Shown: positions 13,432-26,087, counted from the stretch's first letter. The stretch is DNA of 64,000 bases from Pyrrhosoma nymphula (GCA_963573305.1 OY754338.1:19466192-19530191), one strand, 5' to 3'. Program-made: numbers and translations. Notes: generated from the letters alone by a model not told the origin.

Positions 13432-14697
13432 TTGTGTTGCACTAGTCACGCTGATGAAAATTGTTTTTTCTTCGCAGTTATACGATATATATCAATCATT
13501 TATATAGGCAAAATACTCGAACATATCGTCGTTAGCAATATCATGACGTTCCTGGACAGCCGTAACTTCCTCCATGGCTGTCAGCACGGCTTTCGGAAAG
13601 GTAGATCATGTGAAACACAGCTCACGCTCTTTCTTCATGACGTTCTCAAATTTGGTGAATCGAAAAGACAAGTGGAAGATTTATTCCTAGATTTTAAGAA
13701 AGCTTTCGACACGGTACCTCACAACAAACTTTTATACAAATTACAGTCATACGGGCTGAACGAAACAGTAGTAAACTGGATACGCGACTTTCTGAATGAT
13801 CGCCAGCAAAAAGTAGTTCTTGACGGAATTAGCTCTGATGTAGTTAAAGTGACATCAGGTGTCCCACAAGGAAGCATAATCGGCCCCCTTTAGTTCATTA
13901 TATACAAAAATGACCTATGCTCTCGAATTAGCAGTAAAATACCTACGTTTATTTGCTGACGACGCTGTCATCTATCGCGAAATTAGTGATCACTCTGACT
14001 TTGAAATTCTATCATCGGATTTAAACAACGTTCATGTGTGGAGCCAAGAGTGGGGACTCGAGCTTAATCTGAGCAAATGCACGGTGGTACATTTCTTGCG
14101 GAGGTCGTCCAACTATTCCCATGTATATGCTGTGGATGGTGTTAACATAAAGGCGAAGGATGAAGTGAAGTATCTAGGAGTTACGATAACTTCGGACCTA
14201 TCGTGGGGAGCACATATAAGAAATATTTGTGGCAGAGCTCTGAAGAAGCTAGGATTCGTCAAGCGTATTATGGGAAAATTTTCAGATGAAAAAGTAAAAG
14301 AGAGGTGCTATTTCGCACTCGTCAGGCCACACCTTGAATATGCAGCGAGCATATGGGATCCGGTGCAGAAAGATTTAATCCGGGAACTTAATAAAATACA
14401 AAGGAAAGCTGCGCGATTCGTCAAAAACTGCTACGGGCGTATAGACAGCGTTACACAGATGTTAAACGAATTAGGCTGGGAGCCGGTAGAGACTTGGAGG
14501 CTGCGCGCTAGGCTTAGATTACTTGAACAATTAAGAATAGATATCTTTATGAGCGACACGGAGAACATCATATTAGAACCCCACTATATTTTTCCAGGTC
14601 CGACAGAAACGATAAATTAAGAGAGATATTTTGCCGAACGGATAGGTACGGGAATTCGTTTTTCCCCACAACAATAAGTGACTATTTTAAATGCTAG
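13432..14697 (+). pseudogene. CR1-like RT ORF, one nonsense and two frameshifts
   Basis: Frame 13432-13893 shows GKILEHIVVSNIM, CQHGFRKGRSCETQL, LFLDFKKAFDTVPHNKL and SGVPQGSIIGPL. It stops at TAG 13891-13893, where the family has a leucine (GPLLF type), so this is a nonsense change. A frameshift follows between 13915 and 13950. Frame 13910-14620 then gives LRLFADDAVIYREI (catalytic FADD), KYLGVTITSDLSW, FALVRPHLEYAASIWDP and KIQRKAARFVKN. A second frameshift near 14593 restores FCRTDRYGNSFFP up to a stop at 14695-14697. The first roughly 13 codons of the leading frame are probably flanking DNA. RT copies the element RNA; this copy cannot encode an intact enzyme. Confidence 0.85.
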
Positions 14698-14815
14698 GCG
14701 TAATTTCATTAGAGCGTTTCCTTTTTATATGTAAACGGCTGGTGTCCTAACACCCCCCGCCACACGCCTATTGAGGCGGCTTGCGGGGTAGTATGTAGAT
14801 AAAGATGTAGATTTA
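13470..14815 (+). mobile_element. CR1-like LINE, 5' truncated
   Basis: The RT-bearing copy begins inside the RT domain near 13470 and runs through a 3' UTR that ends in repeated GTAGAT units (about 14793-14813). The 3' UTR holds a C-rich stretch and an inverted pair, CGCC...GGCGG, at about 14766-14780. A second copy of this same 3' end lies at 22466-22535, which defines the family boundary. 5' truncation is the usual outcome of incomplete target-primed reverse transcription. Confidence 0.85.
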
Positions 14816-14908
14816 AGTGCTTTAATAAATTAAACTGGCTTGGTTTAGTATAGCACGTAAAATGGTTAATATTTAACCCCATAACCACCGATCATATTCC
14901 ACTTCCTG

Positions 14909-14965
14909 ATTTTAAGGCATCTTTGGATTATATGTGGATTATCATTTTAAGGCATCTATGGATTA
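14909..14965. repeat. Two-copy tandem repeat, 35-bp period
   Basis: The 22-bp segment at 14909-14930 recurs at 14944-14965 with one mismatch. It is a short local duplication beside the LINE 3' end. Confidence 0.8.
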
Positions 14966-14969
14966 CGAC

Positions 14970-15400
14970 CAGCTTAGCGGAAGAAGGTGCTCAAGGAGCC
15001 TCAATCTCGCCCCGCAAGGAGAAAAACATTCATCTTCCTCCAGTCTTCGGCTCTTCCTTTCGCCATTCCTGCTCCTTCACTCGCAAGAGGTTACAAGACT
15101 CAAGGTCGCCGAGTGATTTTTTCCCTTTCCACGGGAGCAGAATCTCGACGGGTCGGATGGAACGGCAGCGACGGAGGCGCAATGGAGTGGGGTCGACGCT
15201 CCCTCGCCTCTCCTACTTCTTCATCTCTCCCTCCTTACCTTTTACCACCTCTCTCCCTCGTCCGACCGTTAACTTCTCCCTCATTCCATCTCATCGGTCT
15301 CCACTCCCCTTCCCTCACCCCCAATCCCCCTCCAAACTTCCTCTTCAACCCTAACTCCCGTCTCATTTCTTGTTTGTCGAAGTCAGGGGCTGCCAACCGA
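14970..15400. other. GC-rich pyrimidine island
   Basis: C/T-rich with CpGs. Overlapping plus-strand frames of 138 and 143 codons are rich in Ser, Pro and Leu, as expected from composition alone. No domain is recognised. Confidence 0.3.
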
Positions 15401-15469
15401 TAAAAATCAGAAGTGGCAAGCACATAACCTCTTCCCATTGTGGTTTCGTTCCACGAAAACATTATCATT

Positions 15470-17530
15470 TCGCGATAGGGAAAATGGAACGACCACCATG
15501 AATACTACAGCACACTATGTTCCATCTCTACACTTGGATGATTTTAGCCAGTCTTTCTGCCGCGTTTTTTATCACACTTACAAATATATTAAAATCAAGT
15601 GACAATATTTTATGGATTCGAATGATTTTAATCTTTAGAATTGTGCGATATTCCACAGGGAAAAATCATTCGTCTATACCGGGATGATATTTCTCCCAGC
15701 GTATTTACTTATTTGTGTATACTTACGGAAATGATTCTTTCCCAGTGGATTATCGCACTTATGTGCACTTGCGGGTGACTCCGTAAAAGGTCATACAGTG
15801 CCTAGTGTTGGTATCCTCAAAATTTGTTTAGAAATATACTAAATTTGATAAATCGAAAACAAAATCATAAACTTCACCATACGACATGATTGTTTCGCGA
15901 CTCGGGAATTTTAATGACCGCCCAAAAATTAATAGTTGGAATCCCATATTCTTCTGGTTATTTTGGCCAATTCTAGAATTCATCCTAGAATTAATGAACT
16001 CATTTACATTGATAGCCAGCGTTTCAGCAATAGTTTGAGTTTAATGACCCATATAACTAGTGCTTGAAAATATTTGAGTGAACTCCGAAAATGGAAAAAT
16101 ATCAATCTACTGTGAAAAATGGCACCCTTTTCCCAATAAACTACCAGGTGGGCAATATTATACAAAAGATAATGCTTCGTCAATAAAGATGGAGTGTATA
16201 AATCTAAAAACTCAAAACACATATTAGTCGTGTTTCATAGTGGATACAATTTTAGTCCATTCCAAGCAATATTTATTTGTACACTGGTAGCATATGATCA
16301 GTAAATTAACCTGAAATAGATATAACATTAAAAAGTTAAATAATAAGTGTTCCAGATTAGTGGTCCATTCTGCCTATTGATGCCATATTCAGTTTTTCTA
16401 CTCAAAATATAACTTTGAATATATATTTATGGCACATTCATACATAAGTTTATTAGAATATAATAATGATATTTCCTTGTAGTTACCTTTGTGCCATACC
16501 AGGCAATCATATGTACTCGTTCGCAATTGATTACAATGGTGATTATTTTTTAAGTGACCGATATGTCTATCTTTTTGTTTTATTTGTTAAAACCTCGACT
16601 CACACCTTTTGTCATGCTAGCTATAAAGAGCAAATATAAATCGCTGTAAAGTTAATAACTACATACCTATTAGAGAATTTATAATTAGAGAATTAAATCA
16701 CGGAATGCAATCTTAACTTTTGACATTGAGCTGGCGAGAACATATTTTGGCCTCGAACAGTCCTTAAAGACCACCAGCATCTTACCTAATAACTCCAGTG
16801 AAAGGGACAGACCATGGATCACTCTCGGGGCAATCACTTTCGATCTTTGTAGGCAACCACGCGGGTGGGTTTCCAATATTATTTATATTTTTATTCGCTG
16901 CAAATTGACACTACTTCAGAGTGAATGGTTTCGTTTAGGAACGAGGAAAGTTCAGAATATTAGAGCAACAATACCTGCTAGAATGTATTTGATTAAGATC
17001 CGGTTGCAGAATTTAATATATTTCAAAAGGTACGTAAAAAACGGCAATTTTTCTGGGAATTGTTAACCACTGGAAAATCATGTTCAATCGATGAATTTTC
17101 TTCTTTTACACATAAGAACATACAATCCCGGAACTAAAACACATATATGTCTCCGAAGCGGATTTGAGGAAGATGTATTTATTTATGTTTTGGTGGTTTT
17201 AATTCCACAAAATCATGACTAAATGTAAATAGTTCTAACTTCATAATACTAACACTATAACACTTCTAAAACATTCTTAAATAAAGCAATACGTAATTCC
17301 CGTATCAGATAGTAATTAGCAATTAAGGTCAGACTTATTAAGGCTTAAATATCTGATCCGGCAACATAGCTAAAAGTACTTCTGCGGAAAATGTATCATT
17401 GTATACGCATATGTAGAAAAATCAATTTACTAATTACAAGGAAGTATGATGAATTTCTAAATTAGCTGGCAATTTCTTCGCAAGAAGACAAGCTAAATTT
17501 CACCAACCGTAATGACAACTAGGCAGTGAT
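15470..17530. other. AT-rich, no supported genes
   Basis: No frame longer than about 72 codons and no structured repeats seen. Confidence 0.5.
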
Positions 17531-17534
17531 GTGA

Positions 17535-17830
17535 GAAATGACAAAGCCCCTGGATACTGAGGGGCCCTGTGAAAACGAAAGTTGGGGGCCCTCATAACTT
17601 TGCATGATCTTATTGATATAGTATCATCATTTAAGCATATTTCAGGGAAATAAGGAAAATAACCGACAAACTGGCTTATAGAAATTTACATGTGCACTAG
17701 GTAGTAGGAAATTTCGGGTAATAGGCGGGTTTCCCCGCGCCCTCAGAAAGATGTAAGACCCCGGGGCCCCCATAGGCGCGGAGCTCAGTGCAGCGGCACC
17801 TGTCGCACTACCCTAGGGACGGAACTGTAC
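17535..17830. repeat. Probable unclassified repeat with GGGGCCC blocks
   Basis: Two clusters of GGGGCCCT/GGGGGCCC-type words sit about 150 bp apart in otherwise AT-rich DNA, followed by a GC-rich segment up to 17822. The word use is unlike the flanks and suggests an inserted repeat. Family unknown. Confidence 0.3.
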
Positions 17831-19195
17831 ATAGTATACACCTTAAGTATTATTTTCTATACAATTGCACCATCACCATCGGTATTTCCAGCAAATAAAC
17901 ATAACGGATTATCAATATGCTTCATTTTGGTATTTTTTTCTATTTAAAACATTGTAGCAGGAAATAAAAAAATTTCTAGAATAAAAACAGAAACAGCAAT
18001 AATGAAATAGGGTATCATTGTAATTGGGGTATATATACAACCAATCACGCATTCAGTACGAAACTTTCTGCTGAAAAGAAATCCTGGCAATGCGTCACTA
18101 AAATAGACAACTCATTTTTGAACAACGTTTTTTATTAAAACCTAATATTATTGTTTGCGCTATACAAAATTCACTTAGACTCACTTGGGATTTCAACGGT
18201 AAAAATTATTTGAAATCTAATTAGGCAATTACTTAGGTGTGTAGGCAGGTAGAACATTTTTGGGTTTGGTGAGAATGGCAACAGCGAGGAGTCGGGCAAC
18301 GGATTACCAAATGTGGAAAATGTGCCAAGTGGAGTATCGTTTTTCAAAATGTTTACTCAAACAGGAAATGTTTTATAAATGAAGGGATCTCAAACAAAAA
18401 AACTGAAATAATAATAAAAATTATATTTATTCACCATTAGCACAATTATGTGATAGGTTTCTTCCTAGTTACTAGCATCATACGAATGCAACAAAATAAA
18501 ATCGTATGATCAATTCAAACAGATTACAATGAAAAACATGTGATGTCAAGTTCAAAGTATTCTTCAATGCTACACAGTGGTCTATCAACCAACCATTTCT
18601 CTCATGCCCTTCGAAATTCACACGATCTGACCATTTGAAGAGAGTTTGGCTACATTCCGTAACAATTCAGACCCAAGTTTAAAGTTTTGCGAGTTATTGT
18701 TGATCTAAATTGTGTCATATTCTGACTAAACTTTGTTCTAGTGTTGTAACTGTGTATGTCAGCCCTGTATTGACGATAAACGGCATAAAATACATATACT
18801 AAGATCAACGTGACGGGCGGTGCATTGGGACGCCTTGGATTTGTTTATGTACAGCTGTGAGTTTTTTTCACATACCCTAAGTAATTCTTTAAAATGAAAC
18901 TATTGTGGCAAAGAAATCATACTAAACACGTACAACAGACTAATGGAATGGTTGGAAATATTAAACAGCTTTATTTCAACTCTCATGCTGTCTCCAACGA
19001 TACATTACCGTGCAATCACTGAATACCATTAAATGGCATTCCTTTGATGCTTGAAAAAGATATTATGAAGTTAAGAGAGACATGATGATAAATCTGATAC
19101 AGTACCTTCGTTTAAATCATTTTCTAAAAAAACCGACAGATTTCGTCCATTTAATATTAGCATAAATGTCATATCGCGAGGTGACGAGGATAAAC
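17831..19195. other. AT-rich, no supported genes
   Basis: No coding or structural signal found. Confidence 0.5.
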
Positions 19196-19199
19196 ATAT

Positions 19200-19560
19200 T
19201 TTTATTTAAAAAATAAACCTTCACATCACCGGAGTGGCGGGTTACCACAGAGGCGCGATCGTGTGAGCGGTATAAATATATCATCCCCGCGAGAGAACAT
19301 AAAAAACAAACTAATTCGTCCGATACGAAGCCGTAATGAAAAAAAGATGCGGGAAGTTGATGCGCGCATGTTTTTTGCATGGAGTTCACACGTCGCTCTC
19401 ATGAATATGAATGTTTCCCCACTTGGGGCGTTGCACGTCCGTGCACCAGAGTCGCGTGCCGGCCTTTGAGACAGCAGCGCCACTGCGGCCGAACGCATCA
19501 CTGTACAGCAGGGTCACCACCTCTGCGGGAAATCCTTGTAAATCGGGTGAACGAAAATCG
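19200..19560 (+). promoter_or_regulatory. Promoter-like CpG-rich island with a TATA motif
   Basis: A TATAAATA word at 19271-19278 lies in a CpG-rich segment that contains repeated CGCG and GCGC words up to about 19490. No clear initiator or downstream reading frame follows; frames of 60-110 codons on both strands overlap without recognisable domains. I list it only as promoter-like. Confidence 0.2.
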
Positions 19561-20639
19561 AAAAACTCATTATTATCCTTACTTTTTCGGTATAAATTTA
19601 AAAATTCTCCATGATTTTCCCGTGTTTTATTATGGCATTGATACAGGTGTTACAGATACATATGTAAACTTTTTTGTAATGAAAATTTCATTAATTGAAA
19701 ATTTGTATTATATTTAGTGTTTTTACCACACTACCTGTGATTGGTACTATACGTTTCAACGTGGTCCCATACATAAAGATGCAGACATGGCACTGCATAG
19801 AAATATTATGTTAACATACAAAAGAACTGTGGGTATATCGAAACTGGTTATATTTTCGGTATTTTATAATGAAAGGAGTAAGAAATGTTAAACATGATTG
19901 AAGATAAAAGAATTTAAAATTCACACAAACAAAAATTTATAAGATAAATATTAGTTTTTTTAAAAATAATTATCTTGTCCGATTATTCTGAAAGCAAAAC
20001 AAACCGGGCTTAACACAATACTGTACTAACTTTAACTAACTAGGATTCAGTATCGTTATTCTCCTTTCCACGTCGCCAACCATGAGGCTTTGCTGTAGGT
20101 ATTATCTACATACAGCAGTATTATTATAAGCTAGACATTGCTTCATAGCTTAGGGATATAGACGAGCTAAGACTAACCGTAAATTTTAAATGATGAATAG
20201 TAAACATTGCTATAAATGTTAAATAGTAAAAGTAATAAAGTCAGTTACATTTTTTCTTAAAATAATTTGATAGTATCAAACTCAAAAGTTAAAAAAAAAA
20301 TTAAAACGGCGTGACTCACCAGCAGCGTATAAAATTAGCGTTATGTTGCTAGCACAATCAGATTTCAAAAAAACTTTTCTTTGTGATTTCAAATACAATC
20401 TTTATTTAATTGTAGCCAAATTCACATAGTAGGTGAATAAGTGAAATTAGAAGCAGTGGCACCTATGTGAATTTTCACTTATTGCGTAGCGTTCAACGAA
20501 AATAGGAATAACATTAGAGATTTGAGAATAAAATTGCGTTATGAAGTTACGACGTAGAAGAAGAACATAGGTATTGGCTACAAGGTTAGATTTGATTACG
20601 GGAACCATCTTTGGGAATGAAAAATATGACTGGCGATGA
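19561..20639. other. AT-rich, no supported genes
   Basis: No recognisable genes. The minus-strand frame 20447-20770 is mostly antisense to the LINE fragment that follows and to its flank. Confidence 0.45.
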
Positions 20640-21050
20640 ATCTCATATGAGATGAAGCATTGTGTAACGCAAAGCCCTGGACTCTGAGAAAGGAATACAT
20701 ATGTGGCTGACGATTGAGATATGGGCGCAAAGGAAAATGGAAAAATTGCGGAGGACAGAATGGAAGACATACGAGGAAGTGTTATGGCGGGTGACGAGAG
20801 GAAACTCCTGGAAGAGATTATGAAGAGGCAGAAAAGGTGGCTGGAGAAGTAAGTAGGCGACGGAGGGATGTTTGGAGGCCATCATAGAGGAGAGGATACT
20901 GGGTAATTGGGGGTGGAGAAGAAATAGGATACGTTTTAATGGACGGTATGAGAAGAGGTCGGGCGTATGTCGAGCTGAGGAATAAAACCATGAAGCGAGA
21001 CAAGGAACTGCGGCTCTAAATAGAAAAATAAGTGATCTTCCTTCCATTGA
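20640..21050 (+). mobile_element. 3' fragment of the RTE-like LINE
   Basis: Decayed DNA similarity to the C-terminal end of the 1-1910 element. I read TLRKE-like (about 20675), then words equivalent to the EEVL...GEERKLL...EE...RQKRW series, and then a GKR-type segment, ending with a stop near 21019. Many substitutions and frame breaks make it an old remnant. The long minus-strand frame 20643-21047 is its antisense shadow. Confidence 0.65.
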
Positions 21051-21640
21051 AACATATCTAAACCAGTAGGTAACCTATATTTTGTTAATGATTTGCGTAA
21101 AACTAACATTTCCTCAATTAATACAGTTTTTCAGAAAATAATTATCTTTCCCGCGAACGTCGATATTCGCCTACATGTGATAGGAGCTTAACTATTTCAC
21201 TATACTCACTCATTTTATTTTTTTGGCATGTATATATCCATCACGGAATCTCAGCTGATTGTTTGACTTTGTACACAAAGATTACCCTCCAACTCAAAAC
21301 AACATGCTTAACTCAGTAATTTCAGGAAAACTGCTTTTAGTTTTCTCAAGTTGAGTACCAAATAGTTTTTTTAAAATTTCTTGTCTATCGCCAACCCACA
21401 TGCAGTTAAATTAGAAAAAAGATTATTCCCAAGATCAGAGCCGCCATTTTAGTTCAGATGTTCCGAGAAAAAATATGGAGGGGTAAACCAGTATAAAATA
21501 CTAATAGGAACAAATAAATGGTTTTCATAGAAGAAATTGCTATTATATTCAAGAGCTAATAATACAAAACACGATGCTAGTCTTAAATAAACAAGAAAAT
21601 AGTTATTCCATTCCATTACAACATTCTAGAAAAGCATAAT
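21051..21640. other. AT-rich, no supported genes
   Basis: Nothing recognised. Confidence 0.5.
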
Positions 21641-22300
21641 TTCCCTCCTCGAAAATTTGGAGTCCTCCTTGATTGAGGAAACATAGATCAGCCACCCCGC
21701 ACTTTGCACAGTGCGAGCAAGTCGTAGAGAGTATAATACAAGTTCCCTCTTTCAAACTGACTTTCAACTCAACACTTCCATTCGCAGCCCTCCCTCTGCT
21801 GGGCCTTAGCAAAACCATAACCCCACCCCCACCCAAGGGGGTTTTGAGGGCGCACTCACTGGAGCGCGCGAGCGTACTTCAACACTCCCACCCCTCCCAC
21901 CCACTCCTTTCTCGTCGGTACCTAATGAATCCTGACCGCTGTACTCGCGGGAGTGGTTTCCGCGGTTTTCAATCGGAATGACTCACGGGGATCAGGTACG
22001 ACATAAGTAGGGCATTTAAAACTAGCACCGGATTCCCAGATGACATAAATCTACATCACTCTCAAGGGTATGTGGCAAGGGGGTACATTATCACCAAAAT
22101 ATTCACTGTGAAAGAATGTGTGTTTTTTGTGTTTTGTTTTCTTTGTTTCCCCTGCGGATCGCTATAGTAAATCCTCCTCCCCCTCGCTTAAGATATTTAT
22201 ATCGGCCGTTGGGAGATACGTACAGCCGTGAGACGATGGAAAAACTGTCGGCGGCGGAATTCGGCTTAAAATGGGGCTGAGGCCGGTGGGGCGCCATCTG
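21640..22300. other. Two GC-enriched segments
   Basis: GC-rich, CpG-containing segments at 21670-21990 and 22130-22300. The short frames on both strands show no domains. The second contains a CTCF-like word (22291-22299). Possibly regulatory. Confidence 0.25.
22291..22299 (-). promoter_or_regulatory. CTCF-like core word
   Basis: The minus strand reads AGATGGCGC, which fits the insect CTCF core AGRKGGCGC, in a GC-rich context. A 9-bp word occurs by chance, so this is only a candidate. Confidence 0.2.
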
Positions 22301-22465
22301 CGGGCCAATTTACTCAAAAATAAAATAAATACACGTCCGAGCTGACAGGTACAATAATTCCTTCTTTCCGCGTAACATCAGTGATTATAACAAGACCAGC
22401 CTGACTCTATCATAAGACACATGAATAGCAGACAATTTACCTTTGTCCTCTCCCCCTCCTTTTCC

Positions 22466-22535
22466 ATGGCTGGTGTCCTATCACCCCCTGCCACACGCCT
22501 CTTCGGCGGCTCTTAAGTTAGTAGATATTTAGGAA
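22466..22535 (+). mobile_element. Solo 3' end of the CR1-like LINE
   Basis: About 60 bp align closely with the 3' UTR of the copy at 13470-14815: GGCTGGTGTCCTA, then CACCCC, then GCCACACGCCT, then GGCGGCT, ending in GTAGAT. This is a severely 5'-truncated insertion. Confidence 0.8.
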
Positions 22536-22859
22536 AACGGGTTCGTTCCTAGATTAAACTTTTAAAATTTTCCGAATTTCCACGCAAAGGAAAAGGAATG
22601 GATTGAATGTGTAGTAACTTTCGTCAAAGAACATTGTCACCATGTTCCTGCAATTTTGAAGAAATTAGGGTAATTCTTATAAGAGAGACCTTATGCACTA
22701 ATACCTCCAGAGCTCATGCTCAGCATTCTAAGCACAACAGTCAAAGGGGACACTTGAGGAATGCAGTGTCACATCCAGGAGTGGTAAATCAGCGAAGAAA
22801 AGTGTAGCTAAAGAAAAGCAACATTTATTCCCTAGAAGCAATCTCTGGTGTGTGACTGG

Positions 22860-23050
22860 ATAGGTTCTAAAGCCGCGCAGCGCCGCCAGCACGAAAGACC
22901 GGCGACGCTATCGGCGGCGCGCCGCACAAAATTCATCGGTGGCGTCGATATCAGAATCATCGGCGGCGGCGTACATGTCTAATTAGAGACACACTTCCGT
23001 CGTCTTCAGAGCTGAAGATGCCGTCAGAAATAAATGATTCTCCGGAGAAT
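22860..23050. repeat. GGCGGC-rich cluster
   Basis: Repeated CGGCGGCG-type words, several preceded by ATC, lie in about 110 bp (22870-22975), followed by a palindromic TCTTCAGAGCTGAAGA. Composition differs strongly from the flanks. Unknown origin. Confidence 0.35.
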
Positions 23051-24085
23051 AATACGTTAACTGAGGTATTTTGACTCGATAGCATCATTATCCGTTAGCA
23101 TCGTATCCATCATTATGAATAGGATGGGAGGATATTCGAGTGTCTCGCCGGCCTAGAGCTAGAGCCTATGCCGGCGGTGAGAGAGCCAGACAGAAAGTTA
23201 CACATATTTTAATGCACAATACCACTTGCTACAATCTCTGTGAGCAATATTTGATCATTCAAACATATTCAAACATCTAAGTAGGTACATATTTCAAAAG
23301 CTAATTGACCAAGCAGGGCGAGCTGATTGTGCTGATTAGCATATAATTTGGTAGGTTAGTTAGTGTTATTCACAACTAATATGGTCTTTAATCATTTTCG
23401 GAAAAATCGTGTTATTAGTGGCATATTTATAAAAGGTAATGGTATCGTTTATCGGTGTTGAATATTGCGGGAATAGACATATAATAATTCATTTAAGTTA
23501 ATTTGACTACCACTCGCCGATGACATAAGCATTGATCATCATTTATCACATTCCGATGTTAGGCAGTTCTTCAGAGAGGTTTTGGCAACAAATCCCGATC
23601 TTCGGGATCATCTCTCGGGTTTCTTGAGAAAAATGCGTTTACAGCATTAAAATCAGTGGTTATTACTTTTTCATGAGCTAACAGTTCTCATATTCCACGT
23701 CAGGACGAAAATATATCTATAGGTAAAACTATTTCAGCAGAACCGAGAAGTAAATATCTGCCGTAGTGCAATCAGGTTAGTTAATTAGCATCAAATTTAC
23801 TGTCTGCCACCACGTAGACCTTCATAAATTAGATTCCAATCCATCGTTATGTTATATGCATTCAAATGGTAACGATAATTACCGAGTTAACTGCTGGAAA
23901 ATATACCACTCATTTGGATGTATGATAGATCGCCAAGTCTACTCATAATGAGGGTCTCACAGGACGCGACTAATTTTCATCCTTCGGTCTGAGGAATATT
24001 GACACACTAATTAATTTGAGAATAGGATATATTTTTCTTGTGCTCATAGAAAAATTGCCTCAACCTTGTTGTTGTAGAGGATGAG
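23051..24085. other. AT-rich, no supported genes
   Basis: Nothing recognised. Confidence 0.5.
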
Positions 24086-24089
24086 GTAA

Positions 24090-24450
24090 AAAATACAAGG
24101 GCTCAAACCGAAACTCTCTCTGCCTCCCCGGCTTCATTTGAACTGAACCCCCGCTGTCTGGCGCTGTTGTGTCCGGAGTTAAATGTTTTTCAGGTCGGTT
24201 TCATTATGGACGGAATGAGTTTCACGCATGTTCTCGTAAGCGGGGGGCGGGGTTGAGACGAGTGTTGCTGGAAGGAGGGAGGAACGGGGGATGGGGGGAG
24301 GAGGAAGGAAATTAGACGGGGGTGGGTTGGTAGGAGGGGCTGGAGTCAGAGCAAGGGGGCGTGGTGGAAGCCAGAAAAGGCGGGAATGTGGGAGGGACAG
24401 TGTTGCCACCCGTACGGAAACTTGACGCACAACTCGTGAAAAATTAGACC
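24090..24450. other. Purine-rich GC island
   Basis: G-run-rich on the plus strand (24239-24400). The 83-codon minus frame (24179-24430) is Pro/Leu-rich because of C-runs and is not supported as a gene. Confidence 0.3.
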
Positions 24451-25590
24451 GAGGAATTTGAACATGTCCACCAGGAAACGTGAATAATTATGCTCCATGC
24501 AGCAGTGAAAGTTGGGGCGGAGAACAGCACCGCATAATGTTTAGAGGTTGTTTCTCGTGATGCCGATGGCATTCCCGACCCTTGCCAACGATACTGAAGT
24601 ACACGCATGCACTTTGGATTCAAGTTAAAAGCATTTAAAATGTCCGAATCGCTGATGTTGTTATTCTCCTTGTAATTTCACATTTTTTCCGGCCTTATCT
24701 GATAAATTCAAGAGTTTCCAAAATAGTACGCTTAGTTATTAGTAGAAATATAACTTACATAAGAATCTTTAATCAGAACGAGCATGTTGAAATAAATATC
24801 TATTGGTATCATTAAGAATACACTCGTTTGTTACTTTCATGATTATAGTCACCCCTGTCTGGAGCGCTGAGATAAAGTCAGCATGAAAATGATAAAAGCG
24901 TTCTTTATTCATTATCTCTATAACTTTGGTACAATTTTACTTGTAATACATTTCTATGTTTTCCTCACCACCCTATATCGGTTGATGTACATGGGATCAT
25001 AAAAGGACTCCATTCACTAATTGTACAATAATAACGCATGTTTACTTCTTTTTAACGTGCTTCGCTTGTAAAAGAAGTTTTAATTATTTTCAAATTCGCA
25101 AATATTCATCTAAAATCTCCTCTGTTCCGTAAAGGAATTGGAGGAATTGAAATAAAAGTTCAATTTATGAAGAGCTCACGGTTCCTTTTGTGCAGTTCTG
25201 AAGGCACCTGCCCGTACTAGGGGTACAGAGAGGTAGAATTAAAATTAAAAATTAAAAAACCATGCCTACTACCACCAAGCTGCGTAACGATTTCTGAAAA
25301 ATAAACTAAGTCGCCTCATTTAACGCTAATCGAACGTCATTAGGTAAAAAAAGAAATCAAAATGAAAAAAAGAATGAGAGCCGGCCGATATGCATGAATT
25401 TTCCGTTTAAAAAACATACTTATTTACTTGCAAAAAACTGTGTCATTTTTTGGGCAACTAATCATTCTCTTGAAGCACACAATAAAATAAAATTGGTCAT
25501 AAACAGCTAGAAAATGGCGTTTCACATTACCTTATTTCTCCACTAACATAATAATGTATCCAATAGCTTAGGCGGGTGAGTGCTAATACG
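24451..25590. other. AT-rich, no supported genes
   Basis: Nothing recognised. Confidence 0.5.
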
Positions 25591-25779
25591 AGTGGGTCAT
25601 GCAAAGCAAGGAGCTCTAACTATGACGGAAGGCATATACGATTGCTGGGGAAGAAGAGAAGCAGGCAGAAGTACAGTCGAAGTGCAAATAAAGTTATAAT
25701 GGAGAAATATAATGGTAATATCATGATAACGTCTATTTTGAAATAAATAGTAACCTAATAAAAGTAAGTAACAATTTAC

Positions 25780-25850
25780 TTCGTAGAAGTCCACTACAGT
25801 TTACTTAGTGCGATAGGGTTCACCCATAAGGGTATCATCAGGTACAATGA
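25780..25850 (-). mobile_element. PLE-type 3' end with hammerhead-like core
   Basis: On the minus strand CTGATGA (25835-25841) is followed by a self-complementary ACCC/GGGT stem and GAACCC, then CTATCGCACTAAG and a TGTAGTGGA segment. The layout matches other copies in the window (for example 59013-59019). Penelope-like elements are known to carry hammerhead motifs in their terminal repeats. The GAAA box here reads GAAC, so the motif is probably inactive. Confidence 0.5.
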
Positions 25851-26087
25851 AAATGCTTGAGGAGAGGGAGTGGTTTCCAACATTTCCTCTCTTTCCTCAA
25901 CCTGGAAAATCAACGCATGATTCCGAGAATTAACCTCCTGTGGTGTGAAAAATTTCACTGTGCTATGTGATATACTGTCGCGGAAAGTGCTCCCAAAAAA
26001 GGCCATTTTGGTGCTCTTCGAGGTGGTGAATTTCTTCCCCAGTGTACCCACCCTGGAAGCCTTATGAGTAGCGGAGTCCGTGCTCAA
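25794..26087 (-). other. 97-codon frame, unknown
   Basis: A minus-strand frame with a Ser/Thr/Lys-rich start (KKFTTSKSTKMAFFGS) and no recognised domain. Its last 20 codons run through the PLE-type 3' end, so the whole frame may belong to that repeat and not to a host gene. Confidence 0.2.

Noticed and set aside
14923..15403. Overlapping 138- and 143-codon Ser/Pro-rich frames
   Set aside because: Two frames open in the same pyrimidine-rich island, as expected by chance from composition.
18811..18822. GACGGGCGGTG word like the 18S rRNA 3' region
   Set aside because: Only about 11 bases match and the flanks do not resemble rRNA.
19271..19278. TATA box as proof of a promoter
   Set aside because: TATAAATA is frequent in AT-rich DNA and no initiator or gene follows; kept only as a weak promoter-like note.
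20643..21047. 134-codon minus-strand frame
   Set aside because: Antisense to the RTE-like 3' fragment that aligns on the plus strand.
24179..24430. 83-codon proline-rich frame
   Set aside because: Its composition follows from G/C-runs; no domain and no supporting context.
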